Assembly (NCBI GenBank): GCA_017311315.1
Contig: CM029654.1
Location: 10,537,448-10,601,447, forward strand
Direction: 5' to 3'
DNA from: Dendrocalamus latiflorus
Lineage: Eukaryota > Streptophyta > Magnoliopsida > Poales > Poaceae
DNA length: 64,000 bases
Part shown: piece by piece, positions 1 to 10,978 of the stretch
How positions within the stretch are numbered: the stretch's first letter is position 1
Layout: each line of letters opens with the position of its first letter
The notes under the pieces: model-generated
Told to the model about the DNA's origin: nothing
Database searches by the model: none
The model's input: only the letters and a program-made list of their open reading frames with translations
Program-made: the position numbers and the translations under genes

Positions 1-6
1 TACAGT

Positions 7-240
7 TCAGGGATTTACTCCCCCTGAACCTTGTAACTCTCTAAGTCGTCTCATCCCTATGCCTCTAACACACTTCTGGAAGCTAGAAGCTAGGAGAGAT
101 TTTGTAAATAAATCTGCCAGATTATCACAAGACCTAGCTTTTAATAACTTTATCTCTCCATTCTTCTGGAGGTCATGAGAATAGAAGAATTTAAGAGCAA
201 TATACTTCATGATATTACTCTTAACATAACCCATTTGCAT
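7..240 (-). pseudogene. copia RNase H C-terminal fragment
   Basis: This is a 77-codon open stretch matching the end of copia RNase H, with the LADLFTKSL motif followed by a GIGMRRL segment. The plus-strand relative at 10217-10483 has nearly the same peptide. The fragment has lost its upstream catalytic part, and the sequence between 240 and 750 has several stops. It is the terminal part of the pol polyprotein and is not expected to be functional. Confidence 0.8.
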
Positions 241-1027
241 CTATGCTACACAAGCTGCATTATCTTAATAAATAATAGTGGGGTCATCGATGGTGTTTTA
301 TGCCACATGGCTTCTTGATATCGCCAATCATCTGCCTAAGCCAAACACATTCTCGTAAGGCTTCATACACTACGATTATTTCTGAGTAGTTAGTAGACGT
401 ACCTACCAAGGTCTGAATAAATTACCGCCAAGAAATGGTTGTACAACCACAAAGAAATACAAATCCTATATTGGATTTCGCATTATGTGGATCAGACATA
501 TATCTTGCATCTGCATATCCAACCATAGTCAAGTCTTGATTCTTCGGATAAAATAATCCAAGATCTTGCATACCCTGAAAATACCTAAGAAGAGTTTTAA
601 CACCAGCCCAATGTCTTCATGTTGGAGCTACGTTGTATCTGGCTAGCAAGTTGATTGTAAAAGCAATGCCCGGCCTTGTGCAGTTAGCAAGATACATTAA
701 TGCCCCAATGGCACTCAAATATGGAATCTTTGGTCCAAGAATTTTCTCATTGAGAGACCTTGTGGAGGTATACCCATGTTTGTGATGAGTAATTGACGGT
801 TGGTTTAGAGAGTGTGAGTTTGTTTTGGGTATTCTAGGATTGAGTACCTTTCAGTTATGCTATTATTGATTATGCTGTTTCGTGCGGTGCTATGTGACGG
901 TTTGCTTGTCTGTGTGACTGCAGGACTTTGGAGCTAGGTCATGGTGAGGCGAGGAGGACCAGGACTAGGCATAGGAGGTGTTGAGGTTCAGACGGTCGGT
1001 GATGCCGAAGATGATCGAGGCTGCTGA

Positions 1028-1520
1028 GGTGATTGCGAGTCGGGAGATGAGAAACCGGAGCTGGAGCTACCGGTGGAGGACACGACAGGCAACGACGAGA
1101 GAACCGGGACTAGGCTTAGGGAGGAGTCGGAGGTCCAGACGATTGGGTGTCGGTTGCGGTCATGTGCGACGAAACAGACCAGGACTAGACTCAGGTGGAG
1201 TCGAAAGTCTCGGTCGGAGTCGGGTAGACACGACGGGCAGCGGCAAGGTGGACCGGGACTAGGCTCAGGGCGGAGCTGAGGTCCAGACGGTCAGAATGCC
1301 GGGTGCGATCGTGTGCAGCGGAGCGGACCGGGACTAGACTCAGGTGGAGTCGAAAGTCTCGGTCGGAGTCGGGTAGACACGACGGGCAGCGGCAAGGTGG
1401 ACCGGGACTAGGCTCAGGGCGGAACTGAGGTCCAGACGGTCAAAATGCCGGGTGCGGTCGTGTGCAGCGGAGCGGACCGGGACTAGACTCAGGGAGGAGT
1501 CGAGGTCCAGACGATCAAGG
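1028..1520 (+). repeat. 149-bp tandem repeat inside the solo LTR
   Basis: The phrase GGACTAGACTCAGG recurs at a spacing of exactly 149 bp (copies start at 1177, 1326 and 1475), with a more diverged copy upstream. Each unit contains GTCCAGACG and GGGTAGACACGACGG. This is probably an internal duplication in the U3 region of the LTR. Confidence 0.8.
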
Positions 1521-2539
1521 TACCAGTTGCGGGAAGCTTCTGGGAAGGTGCTTGAGGGGCAATTGGAGAATTGACTCAAGCATGAGTGGAGTGGGTGGTG
1601 TTTCCCTCCAAATCCTGGTCATGTTGACTTTGACCCTTGCCTCTTGTGTGTATGGAGCAAGGGAGTGGAAAGTGTATGCCACTTCTTGAATTTTCTCTTG
1701 TGATGTGAGCTTCATCTATTTAGGAGGTGAGTTCTGGAGAAGGAATGGCAAGAAATGGGTGAGTCTGTGTTAATGTCTAGTGCTGAAAGCTCAAGCAGTG
1801 TAAGCATGTAGTGTGTGTCTCCACATTTCCAACTGCGTATGGGGCAGTAGTTGAGAAATGGGATGAACTAGATGTAACCATTTCTCTTTATGTAATCATT
1901 CATGGGAATGAATCCTTTTGACAGATCTTTGTTAGTTTCGTGCATTCCTCTATGCTTTAGTATCAATTCTTATTTCCTGAATCTCTCTGTTCTTCCTTCC
2001 TCTTGCCTTGAATGAAGTTTGGTTTTGAGAATCTATAGAAAGATTTTGCTCTGAGCTGGGGATAACCCAAAGGCAATTTGGCCAGACCAATCCCAAGAGC
2101 AAAAAGGCAAAATTAAATGATTTTCAATTTGTTCAAGGATGTGCTTTAGTTCCTCTGTTCTCCCCTTTCTAGGGTTTGAAGGTAGGGCTCTGTGGAATCT
2201 TTTGTTTTCCCATCAAAAGTTTGTGTTATGATTTGTGTTTTCAAGCTCTGAGGTTATTGCTAAACTGAATTCAAAGTTTCATGAAGAAAGAACCCAAGAA
2301 TCTCATGGAATTTGGACTTTGCCTCACACCTTGTGACCTTTCTGACAAGTCAATTTTCTCCTGTTAAATTGATCTTTGTCTGGATTTCCTTTCTCTTGAG
2401 GCTATTTTGGTTATTTGGGTTAAGGCCTTGTGCCTTTGGTTTGAAAAGGATAGCAGAAGTTCGCAAATTTCCTTGCCTTTCAGTCTTCTGTAGTATTTTC
2501 ATTTTCGGGGTGCGCTATTTTCTTCTCTCTGCCTCTCGC

Positions 2540-2725
2540 TGAGAGTGAACCGGTCAGACTGGTTAGCATATGGCGGTCAGATAGGATTGGCCATGGTAGT
2601 CTGACCGCCAACCCTAGCGGTCAGACCGGCCAGGCACCGGCGGTCAGACCGGCCAGGCACCAACGGTCAGACCGGCCGAAGGCCTGCGGTCAGACCGCCC
2701 GATGCACTGTAGTCAGACCGCCCCT
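2540..2725 (+). repeat. CGGTCAGACCG short-palindrome cluster
   Basis: At least six copies of CGGTCAGACCG or close variants (GCGGTCAGACCG, CGGTCTGACC) lie in about 180 bp, spaced about 22-30 bp. The core is a near-palindrome and could bind a dimeric factor. It sits in the LTR about 200 bp before its 3' end. Confidence 0.75.
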
Positions 2726-3060
2726 GCTGTTACTCTCTGGTTTGATATTCGTTCTTTAGCTCCTTTTTATTTGCCTCGCTTTCTTCTATGTGTGTCGGAG
2801 TTTCCAGTGAGCATGAGCTTCTATTCTTCATAGCTTTTGTAGCTGTCGGAGATAAGAGTCGCATGTGGATACATGGGGGCAAATTTTAAAAAGGCACCAT
2901 TCACCCCCCCCCCCTCTGTTGCCATTTCCGATCCTATACTCATTTTCCACCCTTGGTCTAAAAGGATGTTTATTCGCTTCTAGGGATCGGACCACCATCG
3001 GGGTTCATAATGGATATGACTTATCCATATTAAATTTCTCTAACACCTTCTTGGTATAAG

Positions 3061-4344
3061 TTGATTAGTGTACTAAAATCCCTCCAAGAAGGTGCTCCAG
3101 CTGTAAGCCTAAGCAAAATTTGGTTCGACCAAAATCCTTCATTTCAAATTTTTAACAAGATAGGAACTTGCTTCCTTATGTCCTCTGTCATTCCGATGAT
3201 ATTCAGATCATCAACGTATACTGAAATAATACAAAACCATTCTGGGATTTCTTTGTGAACACACAGGGACAACCCTCATTATTAGTATACCCTTTCTTTA
3301 GGAGAAATTTACTAAGCCGGTTGTACCATATTATTTCGGACTATTTTAATTCGTACAGTAACCTTTCCAATTTGACACTATACATGTTACGGTTTAATTT
3401 ATTTTGATCCAAAATTTTTACTCTTTTTAGGACTTTCATATAAATATCCGAGTCTAGTGACCCATATAAATATGTGGTCACTACATCCATTAATTGCATA
3501 CTTAAATTCATACCTGCTGCCATTGATATTAAATATCAAAACGTTATTCCTCTTATGACAGGAGAATAAGTTTCATTATAATCAATGCCGGGTCTCTATG
3601 TAAACCCCTGTGCTATAAGTCTCGTTTTATATCTCACCACTTCATTATTTTATTTCTCTTCTAGATGAAAACCCATTTGGATCCTACATAGAACACTTTA
3701 GGCGATGCTCAAGCTGCTGGATTAAACACTTACCTTTTATTCAATGAGAATAATCTGCCTCAATTGCCTCCATGTATGAGTGCTTCTGGCAGTTGGCTAA
3801 GGACTTTGGTTCTGGATCCAATTCAAGGTTTTTAGCAATTTTTGAGGCAAAATAGATGTTGACAATTGTAGTCTTTCTCTTATATAATTCTCCTGACTCA
3901 ACAAAATTTTTGGATATTTCTTCATTTGCTTCATCCAGTTCTGCATGATTTCCCACAACAACGAAGTCTAGTTGTTCTGATGTCCCAGTATTAGACTGTG
4001 CGCGCAATTGTACTGGGGTTATTATCTTCAAGATCATTCGCTTCAGGGATTTTCTCAACGTCAGATTGAGTTTCTTCTACTGACTTGGGAGGTAACTTAT
4101 TTTTTCGAGTTTCTTTTCTGCAGACGTCTCCGTAGAATTGAGGCCTCATTCTCCATTGCTCTCCCCCTTTTCTTCATATGAGGGGTTGAGTGGTTTGAGT
4201 ATCCGTCTAGGGTATTTCCAATCTCTCCGAGGCATTTACTACTGGTATATAAGATTTTGTTACTTCCTTTTGATCAGTGAAGGCATCTCGCATGTTATTT
4301 GCTACTTGCTGCAGGTTTATTATATGCTGAACTTCTAGTTCAGA
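3061..4344 (-). pseudogene. copia reverse transcriptase remnant
   Basis: Read from 4344 down to 3061, the minus strand encodes a connection segment, the RT entry region and the RT core around YLYGSLDSDIYMKV. This parallels 8820-10080 of element 2. Multiple stops and frameshifts separate the pieces, and no intact YVDD-type block survives. The solo LTR at 751-2938 separates this RT part from the RNase H part on its left. Confidence 0.8.
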
Positions 4345-4350
4345 AATAAT

Positions 4351-4545
4351 TGAACGCCAATGTAAATCCACGCAATCAATCAACAAGAACACCAAAGATC
4401 AATCACCAGTGAAAAATTGAGAGAAAACCAGGAGCATAGTCTTTATTAATTTCATATTTCTTCTCCTTGTACATAGGCTTCTCTATTTATAATCAAAACC
4501 TCTCAAAGATGGTTTCGATATTTTAACCTTCTAGATTTCATAACA
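4351..4545 (-). mobile_element. Possible short LTR remnant, minus strand
   Basis: Read on the minus strand, the segment begins TGTTATGAAATC and ends GGCGTTCA. It has a TATAAATA box near its middle and an AATAAAG signal about 50 bp later, the layout of a small LTR. The copia-1 pol homology stops exactly at its inner edge. No target duplication is convincing, so this could instead be part of an unrelated insertion. Confidence 0.4.
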
Positions 4546-4605
4546 CAAATAAATATGCCCTTTAAACGAAGAGGACAGAGACAGAGTTCTTTTAAAGGAA
4601 GAGAG

Positions 4606-4777
4606 TGTTACAAACCAAAAAGTGCCCAATGTACAGGTGCCCCAATGTACAGATGCCTTTTCCAAACAGACCCCTTTTGTGCCACCCCCTCATCATCTAT
4701 AAATCATCATGTACAGATTCAGAATGTAATAAGAAGCAACAATTTCTCTCAAACACTTATTACAATCTCTTGCAATA
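4606..4777 (+). repeat. copia-2 5' LTR
   Basis: It starts TGTTACAAACC and ends TTGCAATA. It is 172 bp, compared with 156 bp for the right copy. The extra 16 bp is a local duplication of the GTACAG(G/A)TGCC phrase near the start. The ends are TG..TA rather than TG..CA in both copies. Confidence 0.92.
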
Positions 4778-4793
4778 CGTTATCAGCACATAC
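4778..4793 (+). promoter_or_regulatory. copia-2 primer-binding site region
   Basis: CGTTATCAGCACATAC follows the 5' LTR directly. A TTATCAGCAC core after the LTR is the pattern expected for plant copia elements primed by an internal part of initiator methionine tRNA. The assignment is by position and pattern. Confidence 0.6.
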
Positions 4794-4859
4794 ATAAACA
4801 CAAGGTATGGCACTATGTGAGAAACACCAAAAAGCATTTCTGGATGTTCTTGCTTTGGT

Positions 4860-5470
4860 CGATTCTTTGCGCGAATCGCTGCACGTTCTTCTTGCTCCTC
4901 TCCATGAGAAGCCTCCACCACCACATCCGGCGGCCACCACTTTCATCGCCACCGGCCATGGCTCTAGGCCGGTTTGTCGTCGTCCATGGGAGGCGCACGG
5001 CGCTTTCCCACCAGCGAGGGCTCCGCGCTATGGCCCTTACCGGCGATCGGCGCATGCCTCCGCGGTGGCTAACCGTCATCCCGGCCTCCGGATCCGGGCC
5101 CAAACTCCTCTACCGGCCTCCTCCGCAGAGGAGGCATTCTCCTCTACATAAATCGAAAACAAGAGGGGAGGGGGAGGGAGCACGGCGCGCAGCTTGGCAA
5201 GGCCCGGCGCGGCAAGGCACGGCGCGCGGCCGGCGCGGCGCGACGCCCGGCGTCTCAGCGCGCGGCCGGCCCGACGGCGCGGCGGCGTCCATGCCCGTGG
5301 CGGCGGTGCCCGAGGCGGCAGCGCCCGAGGCGACGGCGTGGCGGCGTCCGCGGCCGGCGGCGCCCGCGGTGGCGCGGCCTAACCAGGCCGGCGGCGACGG
5401 GCTCAGAGGCCGGAGGCGGCGGCGGCGCCCAAAGGGCCAGCGGCGGCTAGGGTTTGGGGGTTAGGGAAAC
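4860..5470 (+). other. GC-rich leader of copia-2
   Basis: About 600 bp of very GC-rich DNA lies between the primer site and gag and is unlike the AT-rich pol. All frames stay open for long distances, with alanine, arginine and proline-rich low-complexity products, so no coding claim is made. It ends before a TATATATGG stretch at 5491. It could be an untranslated leader or a captured host fragment. Confidence 0.5.
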
Positions 5471-5479
5471 CCTAACCCT

Positions 5480-6215
5480 CCCCTTCCTTTATATATGGCT
5501 GCACAAAATATGGGCTTTTGGCCCAAAATTTCCCACCTCCCCACTTGGGCCTAAAGGCCGAACGGGCTTTAGCCCAGGTTTCAAAATTTTGCAGTTTTCC
5601 CCTCTATTTCGTGGAAAATGCAAAATTTTTTAAGTAAATTTCTATTGTAGTATTTGCAGTGTAGTCCTTGTGCTTATTTATAATAACCCGTCAGTTTGTA
5701 CTGTTATAAATTAGCATTTCAGTCCCTACAGGACCTGAAAATTATGTAATTATTTAAATAAATGTGCAAGCACATTTCTATAATCTTTACATATGTATGA
5801 TTACTACTTTATTGCAATTTACTTACAATATGAATTGCGACCATATTTAAATTTTGCTATCTTTAGCAAATTTAAACTTAAAATTCCCATTTAGTGAGTA
5901 CCATTGTACTTAATAAATTGGAATTTTTGCAAAATATTATACCTACAATAAATACCATAATTACAATTTATGGCACTTTGCTACATTTATTTGTACGCTA
6001 TGCCATACAAATTGGTGTTCACCACCAATATTGGGATTACACGGTATTATAAATATAACCACATGTTATATTTAATTTGGATATATATATTCATTCGGAT
6101 TACAATACTCATATTGTTTTCCACATATTTTGCATTTTATTACAACATTACCATACACATTAATTTACCTCATGTAAATTAATCGTTTATGGTGTACTTT
6201 TCATGTTGGTTTTAA
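5480..6215 (+). other. AT-rich untranslated stretch before copia-2 gag
   Basis: About 730 bp of AT-rich sequence with no supported gene. It lies between the GC-rich leader and the gag start codon at 6216. Short open frames here look like chance products of low complexity. Confidence 0.5.
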
Positions 6216-7025
6216 ATGGCTACCAAAGATTTTGAGCCCCTCGCTCTCGATGGTACCAACTACCCTACATGGGCTATGGATCTAAAGATCAACCTAACCA
6301 CACGTGGGTTGCAAAGGGTGATATTCGATCCTCCAGATGATCAAATTCCTCCGGATATTGTGAAATATCCGTTTTGAGCACAATACGGAATCACATACAT
6401 CCAGATTTGAAGGCTGAATATCTGTATGAGGAAAATCCACTCACTTTATGGTTAGCCCTCAAAAATAGGTATGAACAGCAGAAAGCTGTTATCTTACCTG
6501 AGGCTAATCATGAATGGGCACACCTTAGACTCCAAGACTTCAAATCTGTTGGAGACTATAACCATGCCCTTCATGCTATTTGCTCCAAATTGCGGTTTTG
6601 TGAAAAGGAACCGACGGATGCGGACAAAATAGAGAAGACTCTCTCGACTATGCTCCCATCTTACAGGGTCCTACAGTAGCAATGGCGTGCTGCAAATTAC
6701 CAAACTTATTTTGATCTTATGCATACTATACTTCAGGCAGAGAAGCATGCTGAACTTCTTTTAAAGAACAATCAGCAACGTCCCATTGGGGCGGCTCCTC
6801 TTCCTGAAGCTCATTCTAATCAAAATAACAACAAGTTCAGTGGTTCAAAAGACCACTCAAAGAACTTTAAAGGTAAAAACAAACGCAACAAGAAATAAAA
6901 ATCAAGTGGATTCAAGAAAGGTAAAGGCAATTCTGGTAAGAGAGCTGACAAAACTGAAATTTGTCAAAAGTGAGGTTGCTACAACCATCCTACCAAGAAA
7001 TGCCGCACCCCGAAGCATCTTGTGA
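6216..7025 (+). pseudogene. copia-2 gag remnant
   Basis: The ATG at 6216 opens MATKDFEPLALDGTNYPTW, a typical copia gag N-terminus, but the frame closes near 6377. A shifted frame continues at 6374-6679 (LTLWLALKNRYEQQK). Further on lies a basic region and a CCHC zinc knuckle of the form CxxxGCYNHPTKKC, in which a cysteine codon has become TGA near 6970. Several stops (for example at 6677 and 6896) make it non-functional. Gag would form the particle and bind element RNA through the knuckle. Confidence 0.85.
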
Positions 7026-7447
7026 ACCTCTACCTCTAGTCTTTGGCTCAAGGCAAGAATGCTCAAGAGAAGAGATTTGAAGTACACTTCAATCTCACAT
7101 CCAACAATAATGAAGCCGGATGCTCTCAAAAGTTCCTTCAAGAACTCAAAGACACATGTGCTTCTACAAAGAAGGATGATCTCATGTGCATTGAGGACAC
7201 ACTTGAAGAATTTACTTCTCAAGACATGTTTGGAGATCTCAGTTAGACTCCTAGTCCCATAGCTACTAAGTACTATAGTGTTGTAATATAAACAATGTTG
7301 TCATCTATATTGTAAGCTTGTATGCTGCAATCATATATCGAACATATTCGGTATTATAAAATAAAGTTTGTATGTATTCTATATATACTACTATAAGAAT
7401 TTTATTAAATTCTTCTTTTGTGTATATAGATTTTTGGAGTCGATCCA

Positions 7448-9004
7448 ATGGAGGAGGAATTATGCATTGTGGATAGTGGTACCACAAACTCTATACTTAG
7501 GGATACAAAATATTTCCTAACTCTTACTAAGAGGAAAGGAAATGTTTTAACCATCGCTGGACGCGATGCAACGATAGTAGGCTCTGGTCGCGCCTCTATC
7601 ACTCTCCCTCTGGGTACACAATTAGAAATTGAGGATGCACTCTTGTATCCCGATTCAACACGTACTCTACTTAGTTATAGAGATATCTGTCAGAATGGTT
7701 TCCATGTTGAAACCCAAAATAACAATAAAGAGGAATATCTACTCTTAACCAAAAACAACGGATATGGCAAACAAGTACTAGAAAAAATTTCATCTTTTAA
7801 CTCCGGATTGTACTATACATACATCAAACTCGTTCAACATATTGCGTACAAAGTAATTTTTCAAAACACTAACACATTCCAAACATGGCATGATCGCCTT
7901 GGCCACCTAGGCATTGGAATGATGAGAAAAATTATTAGCAATTCAATTGGTCATACATACCTCAAAACAAAATTTACGGAATCCTCAGATTTTGTGTGCA
8001 CTTCCTGTGCCACCGGAAAATTGATTTTAAGACGCTCTTATCTTAAAATCAGAGCTGAACCACTTGAATTTCTTAACTGCATTCAAGGAGATATATGTGG
8101 TCCTATACAACCATTGTGTGGACCGTTCGGATACTTCATGGTTCTCATTGACGCATCTACTAGATGGTCACATGTTTGTCTTTTATCCACACAAAACCAT
8201 GCATTTGCTAAGTTAATTAGTCAAATTATCCAATTACGAGCAAATTATCCTGAATATTGAATTCAATCAATTCGAATGGACAATGCTGCTGAATTTTTAT
8301 CCCATGCCTTCAATGACTATTGTATGGCTCTTGGGATACAAGTTCAACACTCTGTTCCATATGTCCATACACAAAATGGTTTAGCAGAATCCCTTATCAA
8401 GAGAATCAAGCTCATTGCAAGACCATTACTACAGAATTACAACTTACCAACATCATGTTAGGGTCATGCAGTTTTACACGCTGCTGACTTAATCCAATTG
8501 CGTCCAACTGCCTATCATAGCACTTCCCCGCTACAATTAGTACGTGAAAATCCACCAGATATTTCCCATCTGCGAAAGTTCGGTTGCGTTACATACGTAC
8601 CGATCTCACCACCGCAGCGTACCTCAATGAGACCGCACAGGAAACTTGGGATCTATGTTGGGTATAAATCTCCGTCAATTATAAAATACCTCGAGCCCCT
8701 AACAGGGGACCTGTTTACGGCCCGGTACGCTGATTGCATATTCAATGAGGAACATTTCCCGGCATTAGGGGGAGACAACAAGTACCAAACTAAATACCAG
8801 GAAATTGATTGGAATGTACAATGCATTCCTGCCTCAGACCCACGTACCAGAGAGACTGAACTTCAAGTTCAGAAAATCATTCATTTGCAAAACATTGCAA
8901 ATAATCTGCCAGATGCATTTACTGATTATAAGGGTGTCACAAAATCATATAATCCTGCCAAAAATGTGTCTGAAAGAGTGGTGGTACCGCAAAATACCAC
9001 TTAA
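7448..9004 (+). pseudogene. copia-2 protease and integrase remnant
   Basis: The first open block (7448-8260) begins near CIVDSGTTNSIL, the aspartic protease active site. It continues through the GAG-pre-integrase HDRLGHLG motif, a CxxC pair and the first integrase aspartate (NCIQGDICGP). A stop at 8258 breaks it. The next block (8276-8461) has the second catalytic region, MDNAAEFLSHAF, and NGLAESLIKR. A stop at 8459 breaks it again before the C-terminal block (8498-9004) with the copia-type GYKSPSIIKYLEP segment. Confidence 0.9.
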
Positions 9005-9148
9005 CTCCCAGTTCAAAATAAGAGGGGGAGAAGTACAGTACAAATGGCGGATACAGCTTTTAACAAGCGACAAAGGAAACAAAAGAATGTAAATACAGAT
9101 CAACCTCAAGTTGATAGACACTAAAGGATCCTTGAACCCAGATCAACA

Positions 9149-10186
9149 GTGCACTCAAATTCTGATCCTGGGACATCAGAATACCCCGACTCAAATGTTT
9201 TGGGAAATAACATTGAGTCACCAGGGGTCCAAGAAATTTCTACTAACTATACTGATTCTGGAGAATCATATGATCGTAAGACTACACTTGTCGACATTTA
9301 TTTCTCCACAACAATTGCAAATAACCTTCAAAATGATCCAGATCCTAAGACCATGGCAGAGTGCAAACAGCGTTCAGACTGGAATCAATGGAAGGATGTA
9401 ATTCAAGCGGAGTTAACCTCGCTCAAGAAAAGAAATGTATTGACCAATGTGATACATACACCTCCCAAAGTATTCCCTGTCGGTTTCAAATGGGTTTTCG
9501 TCCGCAATCGGAATGAAAACAATGAGGTGGTGAGATACAAAGCAAGGCTTGTAGCACAAGGGTTCACACAGAGACCCGGAATTGACTTCAATGAAACTTA
9601 TTCTCCAGTAATGAGTGGAATAACATTCCGATACTTAATCTCATTGGCAGTAAAAAAACATCTATCTTTTCAGTTGATGGATGTAGTGACTGCATATCTT
9701 TATGGGTCACTTGATTCAGAAATATACATGAAAGTTCCCAATGGAATTTCAATTCCGAATCCAAACGCAAATCGCAATATGTATTGTGTAAAATTGAACA
9801 AGTCTTTATACGGCTTGAAACAGTTGGGTAGAATGTGGTACAACCGACTAAGTGAGTTCCTAACCAAAAAGGAATACTCCAACAATGATGATTGCCCATG
9901 CGTATTCATCAAAAGATCCTCAACATGATTTTGTATTATATCTGTGTATGTTGATGATCTTAATATTATTGGTAACACACAGGATATAGATGAAGCACGT
10001 AATCATCTTATGACGGAATTTGAAATGAAGGATTTGGGTAAAACCAAATTTTGCTTAGGTATACAACTTGAGCACCTTCATACAGGCATCCTAGTGCATC
10101 AATCAGTCTATGTCCAGAAAATATTGGAGAATTCGATATGGACAAAGCATATCCATCGAAAACCCCTATGGTTGTTCGAACTCTAG
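9149..10186 (+). pseudogene. copia-2 reverse transcriptase remnant
   Basis: RT motifs appear in order: GFKWVFVRNRN, YKARLVAQGFTQRPGIDF, QLMDVVTAYLYGSL and LNKSLYGLKQ. After a stop at 9926, the YVDDLNII active-site box and EMKDLGKTKFCLGIQ follow. The YVDD box itself is intact. The frame is lost again after 10186. Confidence 0.9.
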
Positions 10187-10216
10187 ACAGGGACAAAGAT
10201 CCATTTAGACCCCGAG

Positions 10217-10483
10217 ATGACAATGAAGAGCTATTGGAAACCGAGGTTCCATATCTCAGTGCCATCGGAGCGCTTATGTACCTTGCAAATTGCACCTAAA
10301 CTATTTTACCCACATGAATTGCAAGAGAGTGGGGAAATAAATATTCTGCAAACTAAGTCTTGTGATAATCTAGCAGATTTATTCACCAAGTCATTAACAA
10401 GTTCCACATTCCAAAAATGTGTTCGTGGAATTGGTATGCGAAGACTGCGTGATTTGCAGATGTCAGGGGGAGAAATCTCATAA
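10217..10483 (+). pseudogene. copia-2 RNase H remnant, internally deleted
   Basis: The sequence jumps from an early post-RT segment (ALCTLQIAPKL) directly to the RNase H tail with SCDNLADLFTKSLTSS. The RNase H catalytic core is missing, so a deletion near 10290-10300 is inferred. The stop falls at 10481-10483, about 330 bp before the 3' LTR. Confidence 0.85.
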
Positions 10484-10817
10484 GACTTAACCCATTCAAA
10501 TATAAATATTGTACTCTTTTTCCCTTTATGAGTTTTCCCTCTAAGGTTTCTCATCAAGGTTTTAATGAGGCAATATGACAACGTAATCATAAATATATTA
10601 TATCTCTATTTTCCCACAGGGTTTTTAAGGAGATATAATCAAATATATGCCATATTATTTTCTCCTTAAATTTTTCCACTGGGCTTTAAAGGAGTTTTTC
10701 ATGGCATATCTACTCTATCGGTTCTCTTCATATTTTTCCTTACAGGATTTTGGAGGAGTTTTTTTCCAAGATGATGAATCATGGTGATTATATGAAGATA
10801 CATTGGTCAAGAGGGAG

Positions 10818-10973
10818 TGTTACAAACCAAAAAGTGCCCAATGTACAGATGCCTTTTCCAAACAGACACCTTTTGTGCCACCCCCTTATCATCTATAAAT
10901 CATCATGTACAGATTCAGAATGTAATAAGAAGTAACAATTTCTCTCAAACACTTGTTACAATCTCTTGCAATA
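10818..10973 (+). repeat. copia-2 3' LTR
   Basis: This 156-bp copy matches the 5' LTR with four substitutions and lacks its 16-bp duplication. The purine run AAGAGGGAG ends at 10817 just upstream and is the likely polypurine tract. Confidence 0.92.
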
Positions 10974-10978
10974 GAGAG

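Larger units (their letters stand above)
751..2938 (+). mobile_element. Solo LTR (2188 bp) inserted in copia element 1
   Basis: The insert starts TGAGAGACC and ends CCTATA. It is flanked by the direct repeat CTCAT (746-750 and 2939-2943), and the copia-1 sequence resumes on each side. The 3' part has the run of C followed by a CTCTGTTG segment, which is often seen near the ends of large plant copia LTRs. The terminal dinucleotide is TA rather than CA, consistent with one mutation. No gag or pol is present, so it is read as a recombined solo LTR. Orientation is inferred from the C-rich end. Confidence 0.75.
1..4344 (-). mobile_element. Ty1/copia element 1, partial, minus strand, truncated by the window edge
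   Basis: Minus-strand translations give pieces of copia pol in the expected order: a connection region (about 4344-4207), the start of RT (4058-3741), an RT piece with the conserved YLYGSLDS stretch (3523-3341), and the RNase H tail with SCDNLADLFTKSL (240-7). The same peptides occur in the plus-strand element at 4606-10973, so the two are diverged members of one family in opposite orientation. Every reading frame is broken by stops and shifts, so this is a dead copy. It is interrupted by a solo LTR at 751-2938. Its 3' end lies beyond base 1. On the other side it stops near 4344, inside pol, so gag and its 5' LTR are missing. Confidence 0.85.
4606..10973 (+). mobile_element. Ty1/copia element 2, complete insertion with degenerate genes
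   Basis: Near-identical LTRs at 4606-4777 and 10818-10973 bound a plus-strand copia element. A 5-bp target duplication GAGAG sits directly outside them (4601-4605 and 10974-10978). A TTATCAGCAC primer site follows the left LTR, and a purine tract precedes the right one. Domain order is gag, protease, integrase, RT, RNase H, which defines copia. Frames are broken many times in gag and pol, so the element could only move with help from another copy. Four substitutions plus one 16-bp indel separate the LTRs. Confidence 0.93.

Noticed and set aside
4807..5464. Long open frames in the GC-rich copia leader as possible genes
   Set aside because: Open on several frames at once, Arg/Pro/Ala-rich, no domain; best explained by composition.
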